Assembly (NCBI RefSeq): GCF_000764305.2
Contig: NW_025940784.1
Coordinates: 372,001-436,000, forward strand
Direction of reading: 5' to 3'
DNA: 64,000 nt
DNA from: Hyalella azteca
Taxonomy: Eukaryota > Arthropoda > Malacostraca > Amphipoda > Hyalellidae
Of the stretch, positions 54,507 through 64,000 are shown in pieces. The position numbers and the translations under genes are program-made. The notes under the pieces were generated by a model that saw only the letters and a list, made by a program, of their open reading frames with translations, was not told where the DNA came from and did not search any database. Positions within the stretch are counted from its first letter, which is position 1, and every line of letters begins with the position of its first letter.

Positions 54507-55629
54507 CGTTATCTATATAGATATGGTCAATTTACTTGGCGTTCTCCTTGCTTTTAAATTCCTTGTTAACTTGCGTTTTAAGCAGACCAAGGATAGAAGT
54601 ACCTAAATGCACCAAATTTCATAATATTTCACATTCATGTCTCTATCAGTGAACGAATGCACCGCTTCATGCTATAATAAACTGACTGGCAAAGACGGAG
54701 TATTTTAAGGCTAGAATCAAGTAAATAGAAATTATTTTATAAGAAGTTAAATTAATTAGAGACCATTTCGGGTCCATATTCAACCAATAAACCCATGTTA
54801 TTCTCCATTTGAAAATTTGAGGGGATTATGCTATATTGTCCTCCTAATTTAAATTTTTAATAATATATAATACTGTTTAAATGAATTTCAAGCCTGGTTT
54901 CGAAAAACGATAGGGATTGCCGGTGTGCGATCGAAACTTTGTTTTACAGCACTGTTTTCTGCGAGGTTCCAAGGAAATTTTCTATCTGATATTTTAGATG
55001 TAATATTTCAATTGATATTTTAGTCAATAAAATAACATGCTCTGTGGTTGATTTATTGCTTGAAAAAATCATAGTGTTTCAATTATGATTTTTTGTAAAA
55101 GTGATAGTGTTTGCAATACCAAGCTAACTAATAGGCCGAAGTAGGACTCGAAAAGAATCAAGTAGGTAGATTCAGAGAATGAGATGTATTTTAAACGGCC
55201 TTCAGAATGTTCTATTTATTGAAAATATCCCTTGGTATTACCGGACTCAAGAATTAATATATTCATATCTTCGTTAATTTTTTCTTGATCAGGTACATTC
55301 ATCTCACTCGTAGGCAATCAACATCACAGAGGCAGAGACAATAACGTCAAGACGCACAGAAATAAGCAGGTGGGACTGCTTCAATATCGCCCTGCGAGGC
55401 GCTGACCCAACGCGATGCCAGCCCTGGCGACGCTGCTGCTGGTCGCGAGTCTGGCAGCAGGCGGGCGCGGGCAGGACATCCAGCGGCCTGAGCCAGGTCA
55501 GGTGCAAGAGAGCTGGCATACCGCTTGAAAAGTATAATAAAGCAGCATGTTCAATCAAAATTTGTATTCAAGTAGATAAATAGCAGAATAGAATATACTT
55601 CAGTTCTCGTTTTTTCACTTGAATACCAT

Positions 55630-56290
55630 CAAGTTGTCGTGGGTCCAATGGCAAATAAAGTAGGAATACAACTGGTAATGAATACTATAATAATAAATAA
55701 CCGATTAATACAAGTAAACAAAATATAAACCTTGCGTCTTTCCTGCCCTTGCCTATTAAACCGTGATCATTTCTCAAACTCGGAGCCTTTCTGAAATAGA
55801 TATATGAACACCAATTAAAGACTTTATTAATCTAACAGTTCTAACACTAACGAAAGAATATAGCGTACATAACTACATAAATATTAAACTAATATAAATG
55901 ATAATATTCAAGATCAGTAATAAAATCCACCATCATATCAAGACAGAAAAATAACATCCAATAAACAATCCAAGTACTAACCTCTCTGATGGATCACACG
56001 GTAATGACAAGGTACATGGCAAGTCTACGCGAGGTGTCGTTAGGAGTTCACTCTAAACCTAAATGAAACTACAAGAACCAGAATATTAATAAAACATACA
56101 ATACAAGACGACGTTACCTAACGAAGTTGAATGACTTATGATTTTCTGTTGTCATAACGAGAACTGATTATATTTGCCGTACTTGAGGTAATATTCTCTA
56201 GGTTAATTGTATTGCTCTTGTCGATTGTTGCGATAGGTAGAAATTTTTGTCAAACTAACACACAATGCGGTAGAACTCCTGCGTCCGTGT
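55630..56290. repeat. Intron 1 block shared with the 63-kb fragment
   Basis: From GAATACCATCAAGTTGTCGT onward this intron segment matches 63094-63515. Copy 1 keeps only the left edge (31514-31540) and then jumps to GCGTCCGTGTTTCGAGCAGC, so most of this block was lost there, or gained in the other two. Confidence 0.7.
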
Positions 56291-57698
56291 TTCGAGCAGC
56301 GGAGGTGAATCAAGAGTATTCTTTCTACTTTGCGCAAATTCTCATAGATTATTCTTGAACCAAATACAGTAATCCGCATGGAATTTTAAGTCATGCTGAC
56401 GTCGTCGTCATCTTGTAGGCAGTGGTGAAGAGACGGTGATGTTGCTGCAGCGCTCGGGCACCCCGACGGCCACTAGTTTCGCGCGGCTCCTGAACCCGTT
56501 CCCTGAGCTTCGGAATTTCACGGCGTGCTACCGCATCCGAATGCACCGCTACAGAGAGGAGGGAACCCTTCTGTCCTATGCGTTGTCAGATAAAGAAGAC
56601 AATGCTCTTAGGATGGGTTCGTGATTACAATTATTCTCGAAAAGTCCTTTTAGGTTCCAACCAATTCCTAACAGCATTGTTGAAAAAATCGTTGATTATT
56701 TGAATTATTTTTCGTTATTGAAACGAAAGAGAAGCAGCCCTATTCAAACGAACTCGGCCACCAAAACATCATTACAATTTTCACAGCGCTTGCATTCTTC
56801 TTTTAAGACGAGTCTCATTTCTCACTATAAAAATTTTGTAATTTCATTCAGAACAATTTCCCCAGTTTTAGATTCCATTTGAGCGCCAACTCTGTTTTGT
56901 CTTGACTTTCCACGCGTTATTTTCGAGAGCAGATCACAGGCCGTCAGGCTACCAGGTGACTCTTCGTGGCTCCTGGGCAACGTCCACGGTAACGTCTCCC
57001 CTCAGGTATTGGAGTCACTTTTGCTTCACTTTCAACGACTCTGACAAGTCCTGGACTATTTTCAAGGATGGGGAGAAGAAAGCGGAAAATAAAATACCTA
57101 ATTTTTCTGGAGTGATTGCTGGGAGCGGATCATACGTCATTGGTAAGTTGTCTTAAGTTAACTTTTCATTTAACTCCTATTTTAAGAAAAAACTAGTTTC
57201 CCAAAGTTTATTTAAGCCTAATTAAGTCTCATTCACAGTGACTATAACTCCAGCTAAAGTATTTAGCTCGTGATGAGGGTTTATAAAAAATAACCTTTAT
57301 TTTAAATGTTTGCAACGCTAAGCTGGTTATGAGCAGGCCAGGATCAAGACAAGTTTGGAGGAGGCTTCGAGAGGGACCAAAGCTACAGCGGGGAAATCAC
57401 TCAGCTCAACTACTGGCACCGAGCTTTGGATGCGGCTACAATAAGAAATGTATGTTCAAATAAACAGAAACCAATAAAGTATCAGTATTGGCAAAACTCG
57501 AGATTGAACAATATTTGTACAACTACCGGACAATTTAAACGACTAATTCATATTGGATTTAGTCGTTTACTATACCTATATATAATCTTATTATCTGGTA
57601 TCATAGTTCCACCTAAATAATACCGATCGTAGACCCAGAGCCGCATTTGACAAATATCATTTAAGTCCCTAAAACAAAGTTCATTTACGGTGAGGCAG

Positions 57699-57881
57699 AT
57701 CGCAGAATGCAGGAGCAAGGAAGAAGGTGATGCACTAGCGTGGTCCGAGCAGCACTGGAACGTCAGCGGGGAGGTGGAATGGCTTGTACTAAACTCGACT
57801 GATTTCTGCTCCCAGTCCCAGCACAACATAATCTTCTTCCCTGATCAGTTCCCATTGAACGAGGCTCGGGCTATGTGTAAG
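57699..57881 (+). CDS. Copy 3 exon 5: intact first half of the lectin domain
   Basis: 183 bases, phase 0 at both ends, donor GTGACA. It encodes 61 residues ending ARAMCK: the early strands and first helix of a C-type lectin fold, with the first conserved cysteines. It is the reference that shows what copy 1 has lost. Confidence 0.85.
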
Positions 57882-58580
57882 GTGACAAATTCAGTTATTC
57901 TCCGCATATCTCTGATCTCTTTTAATGTTATTCTAAAGGATAACACTAACTTTGGTAACATTCTATGATTAGTACGTTTTACCTACGCTCCAAAAATGAA
58001 TATCAGCTTTTTAAGAAATTTTGAAACGATAACAGAAAATTTGAATGGCCGCTAAGGATAGATAAGGTGGAGATTACAGCAACTGTTCATTCGCTTTTGA
58101 TCGACACGTCGCAATGTTTATCTGGGTATGATATCGAATTTTGCAAGTTTACTTCACATCGATCGATAAATAATATCGAAATTTTTACACGTTTAGACAC
58201 TCATCTTCAGAGGGCCGAAATGTGGCCTAAATTTATAAAAATTTGAGCTTGTAATCAAATTTAACTGTATTGATTGTTCAAAATTGATCATTTGCCTATT
58301 GCAAATTCATTTCTAGGCCCGTTTTGTTCTCGAAACTTTTTAGTCGGAATATCTAACCTGTTCCACTTTGTTTTGAGAACTAAGTCGTACGAGATCATTA
58401 AATTCCGTTCAAATCATTGTCCATATTATTCGTTTAGGTTGTTGGTGGCGAAATTGGCATTCCCATAAACGACGCAGAGAACGCTCGGGTGTTCACCGAG
58501 ACGGTCGAATGGGCGGGCCACTGCTCCAATTACCTCGGATCCAATTACTTGTGGCTGGGGGCTACGGACGGGAATGTAGA

Positions 58581-58895
58581 CTGAGGTTAGGTTTCAGATA
58601 GCATAGTTCTGTTCCAAAATTTATCGTCCTTCGACAAGTGGCCGTTCGACCGAGGGCTGGTTCAACCCACGGCCTAGATACGGACGGCTTGAAGTGTTGA
58701 AGGCAACGTTCCGGAAGGCAGGAATCATGATGGTCCATTACATCCAGGGCAGTGGTGGTCTTCGGCAGGCGACCCCGGTTCGACCCACGGCCTAGATACG
58801 GACGGCTTGAAGTGTTGAAGGCAACGTTCCGGAAGGCAGGAATCATGATGGTCCATTACATCCAGGGCAGTGGTGTTCTTCGGCAGGCGACCCGC
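58581..58895. mobile_element. SINE-like repeat, one and a half tandem copies
   Basis: GAGGTTAGGTTTCAGATAGC… to …CTTCGGCAGGCGACCC, followed by a second copy lacking its first ~75 bases and ending at the same 3' terminus (58893). It replaces the rest of copy 3, at a breakpoint inside a lectin codon. Confidence 0.85.
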
Positions 58896-59475
58896 TATGA
58901 AGTCCAACATGTATACTTTCCAACTTAACTTAGAAAAATAATTTCAATCGTGTATGTACATTCTTCAATAAACTTCCTCAAAATATTAACATGCAAGTAA
59001 TATTTTATAATTTGAAACAAATGGACTTGATAATGGTGAAGCACTTCACACTGCTTCATGCGTCGACTAGACACATTAAATTGAAAAACAATTTCAACAA
59101 CCAGGTGTAATTTGAGTGGGATATGATGCCCGTGTTTCCATGTAAAACTCTAAGTGAATCATCATCTGAGTTCTTTTTGGTAATTTATGCCTAATTACTA
59201 TTCACTAAACAATGAGCACGAGAACTAAAATACATGCAACATGAGTTTTTTCACCCAATTTATTCAAACTCGCTGAATAGCAAAATTTTTTCTTTAGAAT
59301 TCTTTTCACTTTATCCTTCCAATCCCAGTGAAATTACCCTTAATACCGATCATGGCATACAAATAGGTGACACCTTCCTCTGATATTAACGAGACAGGGC
59401 ATCATAGATACACACAGAAACACGCGTACTGCAACAGTCAATGCAATCATAGAAAGTACTGTCTGAACTCGCCGT
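58896..59475. repeat. 3' flank of copy 3, matching the 3' flank of copy 1
   Basis: Collinear with 43500-43975 (shared ACAAATGGACTTGATAATGG and CATGCAACATGAGTTTTTT). This places the missing 3' half of copy 3 between 58580 and 58896. Confidence 0.85.
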
Positions 59476-59760
59476 TAAATGGTTAATTATGGCTATAAAT
59501 CATATTTCGACACGAATTTATAATGTTGTGCAATCTTTAAGATCGCTATGTCTTCAACGAATTTTTCATTAATTAACCTCTCTATATTCTTGCACTTTAC
59601 AGTAGCCTTTAGAATTGCTTGTGACCTAATGAAAATTTAAACATTTCAATTGAGAAATGAGATATTAAAAAAATCTACGATTAGTGCAAATGGTACCAAG
59701 TCCTTAGTGAACTGCTAATTCTAAATATTAAGATTGAAAATTTGCCATTTACTTAGCCTC
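59476..59760. other. Non-coding spacer, nothing recognised
   Basis: AT-rich sequence between the copy 3 flank and the BEL/Pao fragment. Confidence 0.5.
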
Positions 59761-59764
59761 AAGG

Positions 59765-60712
59765 CATTCCCAATCGTCCCTCACGTCCGTAGCCTCAAGG
59801 CATTCCCAGATCGTCTCACACGGTTAATGTCTTCTCTGATCTTTTTGGAAAGTTTGCGAAAAACAACCGTGGCATAAATGTAACCTGCTTCGTAGATGTT
59901 GCCATCTAAGGATTTTAGACCTCTGATATGTCTCTCGTACTGAGCTCGGAATCTGGAGAGATTTTTGGCAGTCTACATTGGGTGTTTCAAATCTAGAATA
60001 GCTTAGATGTGAGCTTCAACTACCTTCCATTTGTTGCCATGAGTATCATTAAGGAGTTTAACAGCTTCTTGGTATTCTGCACCTGTATGGTTAAAGCCAA
60101 CCATATGAGTTGAGTAGCTTCACCCCGCAACTACGAAATCAAGTAGTGAAACTTCCTTGCATCCGACATATCAGTGCGGTCGTGAATTGAGGTTTTGAAC
60201 AGGTCTCAAGACTGCTAACACATTAGGAAAAAATTTCAAGTTGATAGTTGGCAATATAACCATCTTAGCATTAGGAACAGCGGCACGAGTATTGCTTGCA
60301 AGCTCTCAATTAGCTTTAAACAAAAGTTTGTCTATCGTAGAAAACGTTTCAGCAATTTGCATGCTGACGACTGAAGCCTCAGCTATGTCTTCGTCGATGT
60401 CGGCCACGTCAATGAGGTCTATCACACATTCATCAAGCCTGATGATAGAATCCCGTTCACGTTGTTATAAAACTCCTTAACACTTGAAGGTCCTCAGACC
60501 GCTGGACGGCTTCTGTAAAAAATGCTTCGACCCGCTTACATAGTTTGGTTACCTCGGCTGGATGACATCCCCTCTTTTCAACGGCGAAGTCTGTCATAAT
60601 GAATAACATTAATATATCAGTTTAACTTCACTTTTTGGACCACACAGAAGACAGCACTATCCTGATCACGGCACCATGTTAATTCCGTAGGGGTTTGAAT
60701 TATGTACTTATA
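59765..60712 (-). mobile_element. BEL/Pao gag fragment with primer-binding site
   Basis: Minus-strand ATG at 60595-60597 begins MTDFAVEKRGCHPAEVTKL. Further on come YQEAVKLLNDTHGNKWKVVE and FRAQYERHIRGLKSLDGN, a DUF1759-type Gag, with in-frame stops. TGGTGCCGTGATCAGG (60661-60676) is the likely primer-binding site, adjoining an LTR end in …TTAACA. The LTR is cut off by the neighbouring Penelope-like element. Confidence 0.75.
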
Positions 60713-60734
60713 TCCTAAGTCTGCTTAAAACGTA

Positions 60735-62215
60735 AGTTAACCAGGAATTTAAAAACAACGAGAACGCCAAGTACTGTAAATTGATCATATCGATATTGAA
60801 AGCGTTTTGGAGTCCAGCTCCATCGTCAGTTCAACAATCTAAAAAATGAAAACAATCATTTCACATAATTAAAAATCCAAAGTCAGACATTAAAACTTAA
60901 AAATAATAAATGAAAGATAAGTCAACCCTAAAATCGAAACAAGCCCGAAAAAAACACTAGAACATAAACACTAGAAAATAAAAGCCTATTTATTCACTAT
61001 TTTAAAAGGATATGAGCTGCGTGCTTTATTGAGACAAGGTTTCCGTTTGAAGATATGTAGTGATTCCAGAATCCTCAAGTCCCAACAGCCAGAGGTGGAG
61101 CCGAGTATCCTGAAATAACTCTCCGATACAGCTACGTCGCAATGTTCCGCATATAGGCGCACGGAAGAATGAGGAGGCTTGCCGAGAAGCAAATTCGAAC
61201 GATAGCTCCTGCCACGGTGTTCAGAAACCCGGTTGTAGAAGTTTCGCGACGTCATTTCAACGTACGCTGCGGTGCGCAGCGCGCACAACTGTACACATAG
61301 ACCAGGGTTCAGTCGCATCCGGGCAGGAATAACGTAATTGTTCTTGAAGAAAGAACCAATTCAGTAGCAAAACCTGCAAATTAATATTCGGAAAGTATTT
61401 CATAAACAAAACCCCAAGTTCTCTGGACATTGCTTCAAACGCGCTTATACCAAAATAGGGCAAAGTGAGGGAAATATTTTTCTTACTATCGCCTCCATCC
61501 ACAGTTTCTGAAAATTTATTAGATACAAAACACTTTGATTTTACTAAGCGCAAGGCACGATGAAAACCTATTCAGCTGAAATATATTGCGAATAAATTCA
61601 AATTCTGAATGCATATCATGGAAGGTGGAACAATTTCTGTAGCCGCGGTATATCAAAGTTTGAAGACTATTCAATTTGAAATGAAACGAGCAGAACCCAA
61701 AGAAGCTCGTTCCCAAGCCGGTAAAGGTCGGTTTACGATAAAAGAATATATGAAAACGACAACGAGAATTAGTTATTTTACTATTGAGAAACAGCAATTA
61801 AGCTACTGTTGGTTTCTAATTCCATCGTGAATTTTATTGAAGAATGTTTGAGGTTAATTAAGATGATCAAAGTAAAGGCCAGCATGAACGGGATGCTTGA
61901 ATATCATATAGGTATCATCAATATACCTACTGTAAAAATCGGCTTAAAGTCCGTGGGTAAATCAGCCAACCACGAAACCTCATGACATCACATGAAAATA
62001 GTAGCAAATGTGTGACACCAATGAGAAGGCGACTTCCTAAACCATCAATTTATTTATAAAGTTTACCAGGAAAAACGAAAAAATAGTTCATGACCGATAA
62101 TTCCAGTAGCTTTTTGAAAAAAACTGCGGTTAAGACCAATGACCAAGATCATTAGCATCTTCAAACAAAGAGTTAAAGCACCCTTTGGGAAAAAAAAGTT
62201 GGTTCTCTTTTGGTG
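60735..62215 (-). mobile_element. Penelope-like retroelement, 5'-truncated
   Basis: The minus strand contains the RT catalytic YIDD (61914-61925), FYRKPTFTGLGTSFFGFCSF (about 61.7 kb), FKLNSLQTLIYRGYRNCSTF, the linker to VEMTSRNFYNRVSEHRGRS (GIY-YIG region, 61.2 kb), and the C terminus LRILESLHIFKRKPCLN (about 61.05 kb). Several frame breaks. The 3' non-coding end with a ribozyme-like core reaches 60735. Confidence 0.88.
60805..60829 (-). ncRNA. Hammerhead ribozyme-like core, Penelope terminus (4), decayed
   Basis: CTGACGA and stem GGAG/CTCC are kept, but the invariant GAAA is AAAA, so this copy is probably inactive. Confidence 0.45.
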
Positions 62216-62755
62216 CACCCTTTGGTGCTCATTTCCCTATTTTGAGAAAAGAGAACTTAGGATTTTGTCCAGAAAATTTAGGATTTGTTTGTGAAATATT
62301 GTCCGAATGTTAATTTGCATGTTTTGCTGGTAAATAATTTTAAAATTGGTTCTTCCATCAATTATAATGAAGTTATTCCCACATGGATGCGATCGAACAT
62401 GGTCTAGGAGTATAGTTGTGTGCACTACTTGTCAGCGTACGTTGGAATGACGTCGCGAAATTTCTACATCCGGGTTTCCGAAGACCGTGGACGGAGCTAT
62501 CATTTGAATTTGCTTCTCGGCAAGCTTCCTCATTCTTCCATGCGCCACCCTGCGGAACAGTGCGACGTAGCTGTATCGGATAGTTATTTCAGGATACTCG
62601 GTTCCACCACTGGCTGTTCGGACTTGAGGATTCTGGAATCACTACATATCTTCAAACGAAAATCGTGTCTCAATAATGCACACAGTTCATATCCTTTTAA
62701 AATAGCGAATCGCAAGGCTTTTATTTTCTATTGGTTATGTTCAAGTTTTTAGCGC
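62216..62755 (+). mobile_element. Penelope-like retroelement C-terminal fragment, opposite strand
   Basis: The plus strand reads YVGMTSRNFYIRVSEDRGRS, SVR-like PHSSMRHPAEQCDVAVSD and LRILESLHIFKRKSCLNNAH, the same GIY-YIG end as at 61.0-61.3 kb. It faces away from the preceding element, making a head-to-head pair. Confidence 0.85.
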
Positions 62756-62953
62756 ATTTTCTCATTTATGGAAAAAAGGAGCTATTGAGCTCATCAAGTC
62801 GGTCTGTCTGTCCGTCCGTCTGTCCGTGACTTCACGTTTTCGTTGACGAGAAAATGCGCGCTCTGTCACTCATTGCAGTGAGTAGGGTAACATGGGGCAG
62901 CGAGCCCACTGCGGGTCACGGGCTGATTACGAGGCTTTTTTTTGGATTAGATA
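62756..62953. other. Spacer with (TCCG/TCTG) simple sequence
   Basis: A run of GTCTGTCTGTCCGTCCGTCT near 62.80 kb, and otherwise nothing recognised. Confidence 0.5.
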
Positions 62954-63515
62954 AGCGGCCTGAGCCAGGTCAGGTGCAAGAGAGCTGGCAAACCGCTTGA
63001 AAACTATAATAAAGTCCAATTTTCAAACAGAATTTGTACTTAAGTATAGAAATAACATAATAGAATATACACCAGTTAACATTTTTCCCTTGAATATCAT
63101 CAAGTTGTCGTGGGTATAGTGGCAAATATAGTAGGAAGAATAAAAAGTATAATGAAAATTATAATAAGAAAAAACCGATGAATACAAGAAAACAAAATAT
63201 AAACCCTGTGTCTTCCCAGCCCTTGCCTATTAAACCATGATCATTTCTCAGGCTCGGAGCTTTTCTAAATATACGTATACGGTATATATTTAAACACCAA
63301 TTAAAAACTTTGTAAATCTAACTCCAACGAAAGAATATAGCATTCATAAATAATAAACATATATCAATGATAATATTCCACTAATAAAATCCACCATCAC
63401 ATCAAGACAGAAGATTAACATCCAATAAACAATCTTAGTATTAACCTCTCTGGTGGATCACACGGCAATGACATGATACATGGCGAGTCGGTGGTGTAGC
63501 CGTGATCCACAAATT
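62954..63515 (+). pseudogene. Fourth fragment: exon 1 tail and intron 1 of the channel gene
   Basis: AGCGGCCTGAGCCAGGTCAG (62954 on) is the last 15 bases of exon 1 with its donor. The intron 1 sequence then follows, collinear with copy 3 (55482-56030). The signal peptide part is missing. Homology fades near GGCGAGTCGG at about 63.51 kb. Confidence 0.8.
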
Positions 63516-64000
63516 TTACTCTTAAATAAGCCATGGTGCCAACACTCAGCCTCAGCATGCAATAGCTTTACCCAGCCTCAGAGAAAGACGCCGCAGTCCA
63601 CGCCGGAACACCATAATTCACACCAGTGATACACTGCTTAAAGATATTAGCGCCGTAGGTCTTCAGCCAAAACTTCGGCATTCTCGCTCATAAGCAGACA
63701 GTTCTGCATCTGGCCTCACCTAATATGGCTTAACCTCTTCTCTACTAACCTTTTCACGCTGCCTCGGTTCACAACTTTCTTGCAGCCAATAACTGGCTCT
63801 ACCTTCTAACTTGTTTCTCCTCTCTAAGCCCCATCCATACGCTCAAACTTATCGACAATCCTGCATGTTATGCCAGGTTTGAGGAGTATCGTTACTGTCA
63901 CGTAATTAATTCCTATCTAATTAGTGATAAACCTGGAAGAATAGGTTCGATTGCATTTTCGACCCTTCCAGGTCCTTTAGTTTCTAAGATAATGATTATC
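63516..64000. other. Right edge, nothing recognised
   Basis: Moderately C-rich sequence with no recognised coding region or repeat partner inside this window. Confidence 0.5.

Larger units (their letters stand above)
54025..54603. mobile_element. Inverted pair of Penelope-like element ends
   Basis: Two 3' ends of a Penelope-like element face each other around a centre near 54.31 kb: AAGGAATTTAAAAGC…TTTTCTAGTGTTTATTTTC…GCTTTTAAATTCCTT. The left copy includes the coding end (TTCACTATTTCAAGAGGAT, compare 61.0 kb). The empty site at 27.36 kb (GTAAATGCACC) shows the insertion point, with GTAATTGCAC and TAAATGCACC on either side. Confidence 0.8.
51455..55616 (+). repeat. Large duplicated segment, right copy
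   Basis: Collinear with 23936-28370, ending in the same exon 1 and flank. Differences include a shorter minisatellite (52.57 kb), loss of some sequence near 53.4 kb, and a palindromic Penelope insertion at 54025-54603. Confidence 0.85.
55415..58584 (+). pseudogene. Pentraxin-lectin half of the channel gene, copy 3 (truncated)
   Basis: Exons 55415-55496 (signal), 56419-56616, 56933-57142 and 57337-57449 (pentraxin), 57699-57881 and 58438 onward (lectin), all with the same phases and nearly the same residues as copy 1. Unlike copy 1, it keeps the start of the lectin domain: STDFCSQSQHNIIFFPDQFP, EARAMC, VVGGEIGIPINDAENARVFT and YLWLGATDGNV. After GNV the sequence switches to the SINE-like repeat and stops at 58582-58584. 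The LDLa and channel exons are gone, and flank homology to copy 1 resumes only at 58896. If expressed it would be a secreted pentraxin plus partial lectin. Confidence 0.88.

Noticed and set aside
58562..58910. Minus-strand frames shared with 38330-38566
   Set aside because: They follow the SINE-like repeat; the shared reading frame reflects copy identity rather than a recognised protein.

Overview
This is eukaryotic, AT-rich, repeat-laden nuclear DNA with short exons and GT/AG introns. The gene content points to an arthropod, and I infer a crustacean; no sequence in the window fixes the species. There are no operons, rRNA, tRNA or CRISPR arrays that I can support.

Region by region. 1-9.8 kb holds no recognisable protein gene: a 36-bp minisatellite, a three-copy ~90-bp repeat, one diverged SINE-like fragment, and a TATA/initiator/ATG/donor cluster near 6.66 kb that may be a gene start. 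10.1-15.8 kb (minus strand) is a five-exon ZCCHC24 orthologue (CCHC knuckle plus three CxxC pairs) with a long Ser/Asn-rich N-terminal half. 16-23.9 kb is non-coding as far as I can see, with a striking 75-bp GC-rich minisatellite at 19 kb.

24-63.5 kb is a locus built from repeated, partly broken copies of one remarkable gene. Its exons encode, in order: signal peptide, pentraxin domain, C-type lectin domain, an LDL-receptor class A module, and a complete Cys-loop (pentameric) ligand-gated ion channel with four membrane segments. Copy 1 (28.2-43.1 kb) has every exon class, but its lectin exon carries a deletion junction and a frameshift. Copy 2 (46.3-49.3 kb) is a 3' half with two 4-bp frameshifts. 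Copy 3 (55.4-58.6 kb) is a 5' half with the lectin start intact, cut off by a repeat. A fourth scrap lies at 62.95 kb. The flanking DNA is duplicated too (about 23.9-28.4 kb matches 51.5-55.6 kb).

Mobile elements fill the locus: Penelope-like elements (with hammerhead-ribozyme-like cores), a Tc1/mariner element nested inside one of them, a SINE-like insert nested in the mariner, MITE families, a tandem array in intron 1, BEL/Pao gag and protease fragments, and a LINE tail. If an intact family member exists elsewhere in the genome, its product would be a secreted-lectin-like sensor head built onto an ion channel at the cell surface. The copies here look like a decaying or mis-assembled cluster of that family.
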